A stretch of 64,000 bases of DNA from Sphingomonas sp. LaA6.9 (lineage in GTDB: Bacteria; Pseudomonadota; Alphaproteobacteria; Sphingomonadales; Sphingomonadaceae). Each line of letters starts with the position of its first letter. Position 1 is the stretch's first letter. The stretch is from contig NZ_JAKVIO010000008.1 in the NCBI RefSeq assembly GCF_022601895.1, forward strand, positions 1 to 64,000. Direction: 5' to 3'. Below, one piece after another: positions 8,276 to 17,993 of this stretch. Position numbers and translations under genes: made by a program. Below the pieces are notes generated by a model. The model was not told the origin of the DNA, made no database searches, and worked only from the letters and a program-made list of their open reading frames with translations.

Positions 8276-9212
8276 GAGCAGGCAGGACACCAATCGCTCG
8301 GGCGAGATGGAAGTCTTTGCGCGCGTCGTCGAGGAGGCTGGCTTTTCGGCGGCGGCGCGAACGCTCGGCATGACCCCCTCGGCGGTGAGCAAACTCGTCG
8401 CGCGGCTGGAGGCGCGACTGGGAATACGGCTGGTCAATCGTTCGACGCGACAGCTCCGCCTGACCGCTGAAGGGGCGGCCTTCTACGACCGCGCGGTACA
8501 GGTGCTCGCCGATATCGACGAGGCCGAGCGCGAGGCGTCGGCGGGAAGCGTGCCGCGCGGACGCGTTCGCGTGAATTCGAGCCTGCCCTTCGGTTATGCC
8601 TATCTGCTCCCGCTCGTGCCGCGCTTCACCGCACTGCATTCCGAAGTGACGCTCGATATCTCGCTGACCGATCAGGTGATCGACCTGTTCGAGGAGCGCA
8701 CCGATGTGGCCATCCGGGTGGGGCCGCTGCGCTCGTCGCAGCTCATCGCGCGCAAGCTCTGCGAAAGCGGCACGGCGGTGGTCGCCGCGCCCGACTATCT
8801 GGCGCGATGTGGCGTGCCGAAGACGCCCGACGATCTCGATGGGCACAACCGCATCGGTTTCAACTTCACGCGCAGCTTCGAAGGCTGGCCTTTCCTGATA
8901 GACGGCGCAGTGCGCACCGTGCCCGCCTGCGGCAACGTGCTGGTGGGCGATGGCGAATCCTCACACCGGCTTGCGCTCGCGGGTGCCGGGATCGCGCGTC
9001 ACGGGCGCTTCCACGTGCAGGACGATATCGATGCCGGCCGGCTCGTCCCCATCCTTGAGGACTATAATCCAGGCGACCGCGAGGACGTTTATGCGGTCTA
9101 TGTCGGCCAGCCGGGGCAACTTCCCGCACGCGTCCGCGTCTTCCTCGATTTTCTGGTCGAGCAGATCCGCTTCGGCACCCGTTTCACCGATCCGCTCGCG
9201 CTTGTGAGCTGA
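8274..9212 (+). CDS. LysR family transcriptional regulator
   Basis: 312 residues. The winged helix-turn-helix covers residues ~10-65 (FARVVEEAGFSAAARTLGMTPSAVS, then KLVARLEARLGI and LVNRSTRQLRLT). The rest is a periplasmic-binding-protein-like effector domain with the DVAIRVGPL and GHNRIGFNF segments typical of the CrgA/DsdC-like LysR branch. It probably controls the divergent MFS exporter. Its 3' end overlaps the convergent beta-lactamase gene by 29 bp. Confidence 0.93.
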   Translation: MSRQDTNRSGEMEVFARVVEEAGFSAAARTLGMTPSAVSKLVARLEARLGIRLVNRSTRQLRLTAEGAAFYDRAVQVLADIDEAEREASAGSVPRGRVRVNSSLPFGYAYLLPLVPRFTALHSEVTLDISLTDQVIDLFEERTDVAIRVGPLRSSQLIARKLCESGTAVVAAPDYLARCGVPKTPDDLDGHNRIGFNFTRSFEGWPFLIDGAVRTVPACGNVLVGDGESSHRLALAGAGIARHGRFHVQDDIDAGRLVPILEDYNPGDREDVYAVYVGQPGQLPARVRVFLDFLVEQIRFGTRFTDPLALVS

Positions 9213-10113
9213 TCGCCGTGACAAGCGCGCGGGCGACCTCGGCATGGACGGCGCTGTTGATCTCAAAGGACTTCGGGCTGCCCGTCAGATAGCTCGCGAC
9301 CAGGATCGGCGCGCGTCCCGCGGGCCAGAGGATGCCGATATCGTTGACGGTGCCGCGTTCGCCCGCACCGGTCTTGTCGCCGACACTCCAGTCGGCGGGC
9401 ACGCCCGCGCGCAGCCGTGCATCGCCGGTCGTGTTGGCAACGAGCCAGCCGATCAGCAGATCGCGCGAGGCGGGGGTGAGGGGCGAGCGAACCAGCAGCC
9501 GGTGAAGATTGCCGAGCATCGCCAGCGGGGTGGTCGTGTCGCGCAGGTCGCCGGGCATCGCCTCGTTGAGCCAGGGTTCGATACGGTCGATCCGCGTGTG
9601 CCGATCGCCAAGGCTGCGCGCAAAGGCGTTGAAAGCCTTGAGTCCACCAAGCGCGGTCAGCAACAGATTGGCCGCGGTATTGTCGCTGGTCGTCATCGTC
9701 GCCGCACAGAGTTCGGAGACGGTCATGCCGGGCCCACCGGCATGATCCTTGGTCACGGGCGAGTGCGCCACCAGATCCGAGGTGGCGAAGGCGATGCGCC
9801 GGTCGAGGCGTTCCTGCCCATTGTCGCAGCGCGCGAGCATCGCCGCAGACAATAGAAATTTGAAGGTGCTGCACATCGGGAACCGCTCGTCGCCACGCCA
9901 TGCGAAGCGCGCGCCACGCGCAGTGTCGAGGATCGCGACGCCAAGCCGGCCGCCATTGTCGGCCTCGATTTCGGTGATCCGATTGCGAAAGGCGCTATCA
10001 CCAAAAATGCCACTATTGCTGTTGCCTGCCGCCATGGCTCCGGTTGCGCGAAGCGCCATGAGCGCAATCGCACTCCCACCGAGATGCTGGATTGCCCGTC
10101 GTCTGTCGATCAT
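9184..10113 (-). CDS. bla: Class A beta-lactamase
   Basis: 309 residues. All class A motifs are present: STFK (nucleophile Ser82, Lys85), SDN (Ser143), E179-PWLN183 of the omega loop, and K247-T-G. A Cys precedes the nucleophile, as in KPC/L2-like enzymes, but no partner Cys follows the KTG, so the KPC-type disulfide is absent. The N-terminal ~29 residues, beginning MIDRRRAIQH, form a signal peptide with an arginine pair that may be Tat-dependent. It hydrolyses beta-lactams in the periplasm. AAGGGAGA precedes the ATG at 10113. Divergent ampR implies induction by cell-wall fragments. Confidence 0.93.
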   Translation of the reverse strand: MIDRRRAIQHLGGSAIALMALRATGAMAAGNSNSGIFGDSAFRNRITEIEADNGGRLGVAILDTARGARFAWRGDERFPMCSTFKFLLSAAMLARCDNGQERLDRRIAFATSDLVAHSPVTKDHAGGPGMTVSELCAATMTTSDNTAANLLLTALGGLKAFNAFARSLGDRHTRIDRIEPWLNEAMPGDLRDTTTPLAMLGNLHRLLVRSPLTPASRDLLIGWLVANTTGDARLRAGVPADWSVGDKTGAGERGTVNDIGILWPAGRAPILVASYLTGSPKSFEINSAVHAEVARALVTAISSQARADR

Positions 10114-10209
10114 GCCCGTATCTCCCTTTCCGGCGAGAATGCCGGCTTGGCATCGGCGGCACAAACGACGATAAATCGGCTCTGACCATAATAAATTTTG
10201 GGTATTGTC

Positions 10210-11082
10210 GTGGACAAGCCGCATCTTCCGCTCAATGCGCTGCGTGCCTTCGAGGCTTCGGCGCGCCATCTGAGCTTCACGCGCGCCGCGCTGGAACTGT
10301 GCGTGACACAGGCGGCCGTCAGCCATCATGTGAAGCGGCTCGAGGAGCGACTGGGCACTGCGCTGTTCCGGCGGCTACCGCGCGGGCTGGCGCTGACCGA
10401 TGAGGGTGCGGCGCTCGTCCCCGTGGTCGCGGATTCGTTCGCGCGGATCGGCGACATGCTCGACCGCTTCGCAGACGGGCGCTTCCGCGAGGTGCTGACG
10501 CTGGGCGTGGTCGGCACTTTCGCGGTGGGGTGGCTGATGCCACGCTTGGCGGGTTTCCGCGAGGCGCACCCCGAAATCGACCTGCGGCTGATGACGAACA
10601 ACAACCGCGTCGACCTGGCGGGGGAGGGGCTGGATTTCGCGATCCGCTTCGGCGACGGCGCGTGGCACGGCACCGAGGCGGACAGGCTGTTCGACACGCC
10701 CTTCGCACCGCTGTGCAGTCCGGGTCTTGCGGCACGGATCGCGACCCCCGCCGATCTGGCGCGCGAGACGCTGCTCAGATCCTATCGCGCCGACGAATGG
10801 ACGGACTGGTTTGCGGCGGCGGGGATTCCCGCGCCGACGATCCGTGGTCCGGTGTTCGATTCCTCACTGACCATGGCGCTGGCGGCGGAGGCGGGTGCAG
10901 GAGTTGCGCTGCTTCCCGTCGAGATGTTCGTCCGCCAGCTCGGCGAAGGCAGCCTCGCACGCCCGCTCGACATCGAGGCGGTGACGGGCGGCTACTGGCT
11001 CACGCGGCTCAAGACGCGCGCCTCAAGCCCTGCGATGCTGCAGTTTCGTGACTGGCTGCTCGTCCAGGCCGCGTCCGGCTGA
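10210..11082 (+). CDS. ampR: AmpR-type LysR regulator of the beta-lactamase
   Basis: 290 residues from the GTG at 10210. LPLNALRAFEASARHLSFTR followed by AALELCVTQAAVSHHV is nearly the AmpR/GcvA helix-turn-helix consensus. The effector domain (residues ~90-290) includes NNRVDLAGEGLDFAIRFGDG. The GTG start gives the short leader usual in AmpR; a TTG at 10198 is an alternative. AmpR proteins bind muropeptides and switch divergent beta-lactamase genes, matching the arrangement here (97-bp gap). Confidence 0.88.
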   Translation: MDKPHLPLNALRAFEASARHLSFTRAALELCVTQAAVSHHVKRLEERLGTALFRRLPRGLALTDEGAALVPVVADSFARIGDMLDRFADGRFREVLTLGVVGTFAVGWLMPRLAGFREAHPEIDLRLMTNNNRVDLAGEGLDFAIRFGDGAWHGTEADRLFDTPFAPLCSPGLAARIATPADLARETLLRSYRADEWTDWFAAAGIPAPTIRGPVFDSSLTMALAAEAGAGVALLPVEMFVRQLGEGSLARPLDIEAVTGGYWLTRLKTRASSPAMLQFRDWLLVQAASG

Positions 11083-11084
11083 GA

Positions 11085-11735
11085 TCAGTCGGGAAAATTG
11101 CGCGCGATGACGGGGGCGATCGCGGGGTGCGCCGCCGCGCGATCGGCAATCGCGACGAGCCCGGGTGCGTGAGCTTCGAACCAGGGCCGGTTGGGGCGCC
11201 AGCGGATCATGATCGCGACATAGATGTCGAGCACGCTCATCGTCGCGCCCAGCACCCATGGCGCCCGCGCTTCGCCTTCGAACCACCGCCAGAGCCGCTT
11301 GCGATAGTCGATCACGGTGTCGCGCAGCGTGTCCGCGTCGCCCGGCGCCCAGCGCTCGGGATAATCGGCATAGGTGAAGGTCGCGTAGACATTGGTCACG
11401 AGCCAGACGAGATAGCGCAGAAATCGCGCGCGTTCGGGCGATCCGGGCGGCGGCGCGAGGCCGCTTTCGGGAAAGCGTTCGGACAGCCAGAGCGCGATCG
11501 CCGCGCTTTCGGTCATCACGCCGCCATCCTCGCACACGAGCACCGGGATCTGCGCCAGCGGGTTGAGCGCGAGGATCGTGTCGCGCATCGGGCCCGGCGT
11601 GTCGAACCCCTCGACATCCACGAAGTCGAATTCGACGCCCGCGACGGCGAGCATCGCCTCAACCAGCGTCGATCCCCAGCCGGGGGCGCCATAGAGCGTC
11701 GGGCGCGGCAAGGCGGATATGGTTGCGGATGGCAT
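11085..11735 (-). CDS. Glutathione S-transferase
   Basis: 216 residues. The N-terminal thioredoxin-like domain has LYGAPGWGSTLVEAMLAVAGVEF and the glutathione-binding NPLAQIPVLVCEDGGVMTESAAI, where the cis-Pro and ESAAI are diagnostic. The C-terminal all-helical domain has VLGATMSVLDIYVAIM, the N-capping box. Cytoplasmic glutathione conjugation or peroxide reduction is expected; the substrate is unknown. It is convergent with ampR, with only 2 bp between the stops, and probably monocistronic. Confidence 0.9.
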   Translation of the reverse strand: MPSATISALPRPTLYGAPGWGSTLVEAMLAVAGVEFDFVDVEGFDTPGPMRDTILALNPLAQIPVLVCEDGGVMTESAAIALWLSERFPESGLAPPPGSPERARFLRYLVWLVTNVYATFTYADYPERWAPGDADTLRDTVIDYRKRLWRWFEGEARAPWVLGATMSVLDIYVAIMIRWRPNRPWFEAHAPGLVAIADRAAAHPAIAPVIARNFPD

Positions 11736-11784
11736 GGCGCCTTGCTGCCATAACCTGTGGCGCGTGCCAACGCCCGGCGGACAA

Positions 11785-11822
11785 AAGGGGCCAGGCCCGT
11801 CAAAGGGACGGCAGGCCTGGCC
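11785..11822 (-). terminator. Hairpin terminator downstream of the Omp85-like gene
   Basis: GGCCAGGCC (11789-11797) pairs perfectly with GGCCTGGCC (11814-11822), with further inner pairing (CGTC/GACG). Read on the reverse strand the stem is followed by CCTTTTGT, a short T tract. It lies about 150 bp past the stop of the reverse-strand gene at 11969. Confidence 0.55.
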
Positions 11823-11968
11823 CTCCGGCGCGGACGATTCGCCGGCTGGGTCACATGCCGGGTCGACCGTCGCCTGCTCCCGCTTTGGTTACGGGCGCCG
11901 CGATCGTGCACCGAGGGCGTCAAGCCCGCGCCAGCAAAGCGTCAAACGATCGTCAAAAGATCATCAAT

Positions 11969-13180
11969 TCAGAAAGCTTCGCCGATCCCGAGATAGACGC
12001 CATGCGCGTCCTTTCCGACCGCGAGGTCGAGGCGGAGCTGCACGTCATTGTCCTTGAAGGGCCGGTAGCGCACGCCAATCCCGGCCGCGGGGAGCAGGTT
12101 CCCATGGTCGAGAAGGTCGCCAAGCTGAGGTGCGATGCCACCCACGCCGACAAAGGCGACGCCGCCCCAGCGCTTTGCGATGTGATGGCGCAGCTCGCCC
12201 TGCACCGCCCAGCTCGCGCCATCGCGATAGCGGCCGCTGGGATAGCCGCGCAGCACGCCATTCGAGCCGAACAGGCACAGGTCGTAATAGGGCACGTCGC
12301 CGTTCGCGGAGCAAAGCGCAGCGTTGGTGGCCAAAATGGTCTCGGCGCCGACGGGGAAGTAGGCGCTGCCGTTCAGCTGGAGCTTGTCATGATCATAGCT
12401 GTCGCCCAGCGCCGTGAGCCCGAAGATCCACGAGGCGTTGAGATTGAGGCCGCGACGCGGCTGGTCGTGATTGTCGCGCGTATCATATGCGACGATCGGC
12501 CCTGCCATGGACAATGTGCTGTGCAACTGGTCGGCGGGCGGGGGAGGGGTGGACGAAACGGCATCCGCCTCGGGCCTGGCATCGTTGGAGACAAGCCGAT
12601 AGCGGATGCCGACATAGCCATGGCGGAAGGCGCGCATCTGCGCCCTGACCTGAAGACTGAGCTTCTTGTTGACGAGGTCGAGCGCGTCGCCGCGATCGCC
12701 ATCTTCTTCGCCGATCCCGTAGAAATTCTCGCGCGCGTCGAAATAGGAGGCCGTCGCGCTGACGCGGAATCGATCGTCGGCGGACGACATCTTATGGAAT
12801 AGCCCGATCCCCTTGGAGCCGCGCGATGTCCACACGATCCCGCCGCCGGAGACCCATTGATGCGGGCTGTTATTGGGATTGTAGAAAGCGACGACGCCCC
12901 CCGCGATGCCCGCGCCCGTCGTCGGGCTGGAAAAGGGCACCGGCGCGAACAACAGGTCGGTCTTCTTTTTCTCCTTCTTTTCCGGCGGTGGCGTTTCGGT
13001 TGCTTCAGGCGTGGCGGGCGTCGCCGCCGCAGCTTGTGCGGCCTCGTCCGCTGGACCCATCTGCGCGCGGGCGGGCAGGGCGATAGCGGCCAGTGTCAGG
13101 GCGGCCGATGCTATCAGCGTGGAATGCCGAGCAGGATGCTGCACCGTGTTCCTCCGCACCGTCCATTGGGACGCACTCAC
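11969..13180 (-). CDS. Omp85/BamA-type outer-membrane barrel protein (surface antigen D15 family), no POTRA domain
   Basis: 403 residues. A signal peptide ending near ALPARA is followed by an Ala/Pro/Lys-rich spacer and then a 16-strand-like barrel ending in Phe. GVLRGYPSGRYRDGASW matches the RGY lid-lock motif region of the BamA/TamA barrel, and YDTRDN-x-PRRGL is the family's strand-turn signature. There is no room for POTRA domains, so this belongs to the short solitary-barrel group rather than to BamA itself. The role is unknown. A start at MLHRV-like internal codons cannot be excluded. Confidence 0.82.
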   Translation of the reverse strand: MSASQWTVRRNTVQHPARHSTLIASAALTLAAIALPARAQMGPADEAAQAAAATPATPEATETPPPEKKEKKKTDLLFAPVPFSSPTTGAGIAGGVVAFYNPNNSPHQWVSGGGIVWTSRGSKGIGLFHKMSSADDRFRVSATASYFDARENFYGIGEEDGDRGDALDLVNKKLSLQVRAQMRAFRHGYVGIRYRLVSNDARPEADAVSSTPPPPADQLHSTLSMAGPIVAYDTRDNHDQPRRGLNLNASWIFGLTALGDSYDHDKLQLNGSAYFPVGAETILATNAALCSANGDVPYYDLCLFGSNGVLRGYPSGRYRDGASWAVQGELRHHIAKRWGGVAFVGVGGIAPQLGDLLDHGNLLPAAGIGVRYRPFKDNDVQLRLDLAVGKDAHGVYLGIGEAF

Positions 13181-13254
13181 CGTCTATCAGGCGGGCGCTC
13201 GCCAGGGCATCGGGACAAATCCTGAGGCGTGATCGGGGCTGGCAAGCCGGCCTG

Positions 13255-14583
13255 CTATTTTCCCATAATATCCTTGCTCGAGAAGCTGACCTTGAAGGTA
13301 AACTGGACGCGAAAATCCTTGCCCTTCGTGCCGTCCAGGTTCTTGCGTTCGCCCCATAGCAGTTCCGCGCCGGTCAGAACGCGCTTGATCGGAGACCAGA
13401 GCAGGTTGCCGCTGGCATATTGCGCCTTGTTGAACGTGTCGGGGGTCTGGAAATTGGTGTTGTCGACATCGACGATGCTGTAGCCGACCGAAGATGTCAG
13501 CTGGCTCGTCCAGTTGAAGTCCACATAGGCCGAGACGCCGAGCAGTGGCACCGGCGTCGCCTCGAGAACCAGGAAATCCTGTATGGGAGGCGGGGGAAAG
13601 ATGGGCGGGACCGGGACCGGCAGGGCCGACGGCGCAAGGTCCATGCCGCCATCGTTCATGTAGGTCGCGATGCCTTCGCCATAGACGACGCCCGCGCGAA
13701 TCGTGGCCGTCTTGCCAAAGTTGAACGAGCCCGTTGCATTGACGCCCCATCCGGTCTCGTCGCCCTTGGGCCTCAAATCCGGCTGACCCGGCGTCTCATA
13801 GCCGATCTGGCGCAGAATGCCGCTCAGGCGCACATGGCCCCAGTCGCCACCGTAACGAATTGCGGCGGTGAAGTCGGGCAATTCGTCCTTGCCTCGAATG
13901 CTGCTGCCAAGGCTCTCGTCGATGATGCGGATATTGCCCGTGTCGATGTCGTCGAGAGCATGCTCAAGCGCCACCGCCGCGGAAAAGCCGTTCTTGTCGA
14001 CAAAGGTCACGCGCAATTGCGGCGTGCGCAGGAACACCATGCCGTTCGGTCCCCAATAGTCGACGACGTTCGGAAAAATGTCCCCGTCCATGAACAGCGA
14101 GTTGGTCTGTCCGGCCAGTACCGGGCCCCAACGGCCATAGGCGTGGCGCAGACGGACGGCAGTCTCGCCCGCGTCGTCCTTCACGCCGAAAAAGTCGATC
14201 TCAAGTTTGGCTTCCCAGCTATTGCCGCCAGCTTCGCCGCTGCCCTTCACCCCGAGCCGCGACTGCTTGACCGAGAATGACGTCTCGCCATCCGAGCCGA
14301 ACTGCCCCTCCGGGGTGGCGATGCGCGAGGGACGAAAAGCGTCGACCCAGTCCGGGTTCATCCGTCCGTCGATGTCGGCGATGAGGTCAATCTGCGCAAA
14401 ACCGTAGACTTCAAAATCTGTCTTCGTTTCCTCGGCGTCCTGCGCGAATGCAGGCGCCGATATCGACAATGCCAGCGCGCTCAGAACAAATCCCGTTGTG
14501 CGTTTTCCGCCTGAGCGCGCACCTCGCGATACGGCGCTATGTTGCGCGCGAAAGGTTGAGGCGATCGCTTGAAATGTGGCCAT
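13255..14583 (-). CDS. DcaP-like trimeric outer-membrane porin
   Basis: 442 residues. A long signal peptide ends at SAPAFAQ, then DFEVYGFAQIDLIADIDGR and SFSVKQSRLGVKG, the conserved N-terminal strands of the DcaP family (dicarboxylate/negatively charged solute channel of Acinetobacter). The C-terminus is FRVQFTFKVSFSSKD-like. GGGAGG precedes the ATG at 14583. It lies immediately downstream of the pfl genes on the same strand with a 246-bp gap, so it could supply organic acids or anions to that block. The substrate is not readable. Confidence 0.85.
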   Translation of the reverse strand: MATFQAIASTFRAQHSAVSRGARSGGKRTTGFVLSALALSISAPAFAQDAEETKTDFEVYGFAQIDLIADIDGRMNPDWVDAFRPSRIATPEGQFGSDGETSFSVKQSRLGVKGSGEAGGNSWEAKLEIDFFGVKDDAGETAVRLRHAYGRWGPVLAGQTNSLFMDGDIFPNVVDYWGPNGMVFLRTPQLRVTFVDKNGFSAAVALEHALDDIDTGNIRIIDESLGSSIRGKDELPDFTAAIRYGGDWGHVRLSGILRQIGYETPGQPDLRPKGDETGWGVNATGSFNFGKTATIRAGVVYGEGIATYMNDGGMDLAPSALPVPVPPIFPPPPIQDFLVLEATPVPLLGVSAYVDFNWTSQLTSSVGYSIVDVDNTNFQTPDTFNKAQYASGNLLWSPIKRVLTGAELLWGERKNLDGTKGKDFRVQFTFKVSFSSKDIMGK

Positions 14584-14829
14584 CACTTGCCTCCCTTTTC
14601 TTTCGAAGCGCAATTGTTGCGTTGAATTGCGCCCAGTGATCAGCAGATCGTGCAAGCAAGAAATATGTCCGCTAATATTGGCGACTAAGCCTTACGCGAC
14701 AGCATATTTTACAGGGCGAATGGCGATCAATCGGGCAAACCCTGAACCTTGGTAAAATAAACCCCGAGACAACAAATTAGGTGATCCGGAACAGTTGGTT
14801 CGAAGCCGGATTTCTTATCCAGCCCGCAA

Positions 14830-15684
14830 CTAGTCGGCCTTCAATCCCGCCGCGCGAAATATCTCCACGGCTCGCGATACCTCCGATTTCGATGGGGGCT
14901 CGGTCGTCGACAATGTGTATTCGATCCCGAGCTTGTCCCATTTGTATCGGCCCATCTGGTGGAAGGGGAGGATTTCGGCGCGTTCGACGACGCCAAGCGA
15001 GGCAGCGAAGGCCGCTATCTGCTCCATTTCTTCGACAACGTCGGTAAGGCCCGGCACGAGGACATAGCGAAACCACATCGGCCGCCTGAGCGCGGCAAGC
15101 CGGCGGCAGAAATCGAAGACCGCTGCATTGTCCATTCCGGTCACATGCCGGTGCTGGTCGAGGCTGAAGGCCTTTATGTCGAGGATGACAAGATCGATAT
15201 CGTCGAGTTCTGCATCCGACAGCTTGCTGCCATAAATGCCGTTGGTCTCGATAGCGGTGTGAATGCCGAGGTTCTTGGCCGCGCGAAAGAGTTTCGCGGC
15301 GAAGCGGTGCTGCATCAGCGGCTCCCCCCCTGAGAGGGTGAAGCCGCCTTTCATCGCCTTCAGGCCCCTCTCATATTTTCGCAGTTCTTCGGTCGCGCGC
15401 GCGATCGTCACTGGGATTCCGTTCGAAAGCGTCCAGGTGTCCGGATTGTGGCAATATCTGCAGCGGAACATGCACGCCGTCGTCCATGCGACCAGCCGTA
15501 TCCCCGGACCATCGACCGCCGAGCCGGTGGTGAAGGAGTGCAGGAAACCAACATCGCCCGTTGCCAGCGCGGAGCGGACATCGGTTTCGGGAACGCCCTT
15601 GCCAAGATCGACCCTGAGTTCGAAGGGGCTCGCCGCCTCCAGGGGCGTGGCGTTCGCTTCAAGGCCGGTGGTTTCACTCACCAT
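14830..15684 (-). CDS. pflA: Pyruvate formate-lyase activating enzyme
   Basis: 284 residues. The radical-SAM motif C71-x3-C75-x2-C78 ([14 protein letters not shown]) is complete and followed by [25 protein letters not shown] is the family N-terminal signature. It has about 40 extra N-terminal residues compared with the ~245-residue E. coli enzyme. It cleaves S-adenosylmethionine to install the glycyl radical on PflB. Its start overlaps the 3' end of pflB by 11 bp, so the two are translationally coupled. Confidence 0.94.
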   Translation of the reverse strand: MVSETTGLEANATPLEAASPFELRVDLGKGVPETDVRSALATGDVGFLHSFTTGSAVDGPGIRLVAWTTACMFRCRYCHNPDTWTLSNGIPVTIARATEELRKYERGLKAMKGGFTLSGGEPLMQHRFAAKLFRAAKNLGIHTAIETNGIYGSKLSDAELDDIDLVILDIKAFSLDQHRHVTGMDNAAVFDFCRRLAALRRPMWFRYVLVPGLTDVVEEMEQIAAFAASLGVVERAEILPFHQMGRYKWDKLGIEYTLSTTEPPSKSEVSRAVEIFRAAGLKAD

Positions 15685-17932
15685 GGAAGGTCCGGTTGAT
15701 GACGTCCATCTGCTGGTCGCGGGTGAGCCGGATGAAGTTGACCGCGTAGCCCGAAACCCGGATCGTCAGGTTGGGATATTTTTCCGGGTGATCCATCGCA
15801 TCGAGCAGCGCGTCGCGATTGAGGACGTTCACGTTCATGTGATAGCCGGTCGAACCGAAAAAGGCGTCGAGGATCGCGGTCAGATTGGTGATGCGATCGT
15901 CCTCGGTATTGCCAAGCCCGGTGGGGACGAGCGTCGACGTCAGCGAAATTCCATCGGCCGCGTCGCGATAGGGAATCTTGGCGACCGAGGCCCCCGATGC
16001 GTGGATGCCGTGGGTGTCGCGGCCGTGCATCGGATTGGCGCCGGGGGCGAATGGCTCGCCCTTGCGGCGGCCGTCGGGCGTGTTTCCCGTCGCCTTGCCA
16101 TAGACCACGTTCGACGTGATGGTGAGCACCGACTGGGTGTGCAGCGCGTTGCGGTAGGTCGGATATTTGCGCAGCTTCTGCATGAAGGTGGTGACCAGCC
16201 AGGAGGCGAGGTGGTCGACCCGGTTGTCGTTGTTGCCGAAGAGCGGAAAATCCCCCTCGGTCTCGTAATCGACGATGAGGCCGGTCTCGTCGCGGATGAC
16301 CTTCACCTTGGCATGCTTGATCGCCGAAAGACTGTCCGCGACGACCGACATGCCGGCGATGCCGAACGCCATCGTCCTGAGCGGCGCATAATCGTGAAGC
16401 GCCATCTCGATCCGCTCATAGGCATATTTGTCGTGCATATAGTGGATGACGTTCATGGCGCTGACATAGACGCCCGCGAGCCAGTCCATGATGCGCTGGT
16501 ATTTGTCGAGCACGTCGTCGAAATCGAGATAATCGCCGGTTACGGGCTCGAACTCGGGTGCGACCTGCTTGCCCGAAACTTCGTCCCGCCCGCCGTTGAT
16601 CGCGTAGAGCAGAGCCTTGGCGAGATTGGCGCGCGCGCCGAAGAACTGCATCTGCTTGCCCATCAGCATGGGCGAGACGCAGCAGGCGATCGCCCCGTCG
16701 TCGCCCCAGGCCCGCCGCATGATCTCGTCGCTTTCGAACTGGATCGAACTCGTGTCGATTGCCACCTTGGCCGAGAAGCGGCGGAAGGGCTCCGGGAGCT
16801 GCGGTGTGTACCAGATGGTGAGATTGGGCTCGGGCGCCGGCCCGATATTGTAGAGCGTCTGAAGATAGCGGAAGCTGGTCTTGGTCACCAGCGGGCGGCC
16901 ATCGTCGCCCATGCCGGCGATGGATTCGGTGACCCAGGTAGGGTCGCCGGCAAACAGGTCGTCATATTCGGGCGTGCGCAGGAACCGGACGATGCGGAGC
17001 TTGATGACGAAATCGTCGACCATCTCCTGCGCCTGTTCTTCGGTGATGAGGCCGGCGGCAAGGTCGCGTTCGAAATAGATGTCGAGGAAGGTCGATGTCC
17101 GGCCGAGCGACATGGCCGCGCCATTCTGTTCCTTCACGCCCGCCAGATATCCGAAATAGAGCCATTGCACGGCTTCCCTGGCGCTCACCGCGGGCGTCGA
17201 GATGTCGAAGCCATATTTGGCGGCCATCTCCTTGAGTTCGCCGAGCGCGCGGATCTGCTCGGACAGTTCCTCGCGGTCGCGGATGATGTCGTCGGTGGAC
17301 CATGCATCGTCGAGCGCGTCCTTCTCCTGCTTCTTGCGCTCGATCAGCCGGTCGACGCCGTACAGAGCGACGCGGCGATAGTCGCCGATGATGCGGCCGC
17401 GGCCATAGGCGTCCGGCAGCCCGGTCAGGATGTGCGAGCTGCGGCACCGGCGGATGTCGGCGGTATAGGCGTCGAAGACCGCGTCATTGTGCGTCTTGCG
17501 GTATTTGGTGAAGGTTTCGACCACCGCCGGATCGGGTGTGTAGCCATATGTCTCCAGCGCAGTCTGAACCAGGCGGAATCCGCCATTGGGCATGATCGCG
17601 CGCTTGAGCGGCGCATCGGTCTGCAGGCCGACAATGACCTCATTGTCCTTGTCGATATAGCCGGCGTCATGTGCGGTGATCGAACTGGGGATTTGCGAAA
17701 CATCGAGAACGCTCTTCTTGCGCTCTTCGACGAACAGCGCCTGAAGCTTTGCCCATATGGCCCTGGTGCGATCGGTCGCACCCGCAAGGAACGCCTCGTC
17801 GTCATAATAGGGGGTGACATTCTGCTGGATGAAGTCGCGGACGTCGATGTCCTTGACCCAAAGCCCCGAGCGAAACGCGGCCCGGACTCCACCTTCGGCG
17901 GCTGTGGGCGCTTCCATGACTTGATCCGACAT
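15674..17932 (-). CDS. pflB: Pyruvate formate-lyase (formate C-acetyltransferase)
   Basis: 752 residues, close to the 760 of E. coli PflB. The active-site adjacent cysteines are in [14 protein letters not shown]. The C-terminal glycyl-radical loop RVSGYAVNF puts the radical at Gly728. [17 protein letters not shown] is another family block. It converts pyruvate and CoA to acetyl-CoA and formate under anoxia; oxygen destroys the radical form. It sits in one block with pflA, an MFS carrier and an L-serine ammonia-lyase that can supply pyruvate. pta-ackA nearby completes acetate formation. Confidence 0.96.
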   Translation of the reverse strand: MSDQVMEAPTAAEGGVRAAFRSGLWVKDIDVRDFIQQNVTPYYDDEAFLAGATDRTRAIWAKLQALFVEERKKSVLDVSQIPSSITAHDAGYIDKDNEVIVGLQTDAPLKRAIMPNGGFRLVQTALETYGYTPDPAVVETFTKYRKTHNDAVFDAYTADIRRCRSSHILTGLPDAYGRGRIIGDYRRVALYGVDRLIERKKQEKDALDDAWSTDDIIRDREELSEQIRALGELKEMAAKYGFDISTPAVSAREAVQWLYFGYLAGVKEQNGAAMSLGRTSTFLDIYFERDLAAGLITEEQAQEMVDDFVIKLRIVRFLRTPEYDDLFAGDPTWVTESIAGMGDDGRPLVTKTSFRYLQTLYNIGPAPEPNLTIWYTPQLPEPFRRFSAKVAIDTSSIQFESDEIMRRAWGDDGAIACCVSPMLMGKQMQFFGARANLAKALLYAINGGRDEVSGKQVAPEFEPVTGDYLDFDDVLDKYQRIMDWLAGVYVSAMNVIHYMHDKYAYERIEMALHDYAPLRTMAFGIAGMSVVADSLSAIKHAKVKVIRDETGLIVDYETEGDFPLFGNNDNRVDHLASWLVTTFMQKLRKYPTYRNALHTQSVLTITSNVVYGKATGNTPDGRRKGEPFAPGANPMHGRDTHGIHASGASVAKIPYRDAADGISLTSTLVPTGLGNTEDDRITNLTAILDAFFGSTGYHMNVNVLNRDALLDAMDHPEKYPNLTIRVSGYAVNFIRLTRDQQMDVINRTFHGE

Positions 17933-17993
17933 CTTGTCCTCCAGTTCAGGCTCGGACGCGTCCCGGGGTCAGCCCGGGGCCCGTCCCGATACG

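Noticed and set aside
17933-17993. FNR/FixK box or separate promoter in front of pflB
   Set aside because: The 61-bp gap shows only a CCCGGG-type hairpin and no TTGAT-N4-ATCAA; pflB is more likely read from the upstream genes.
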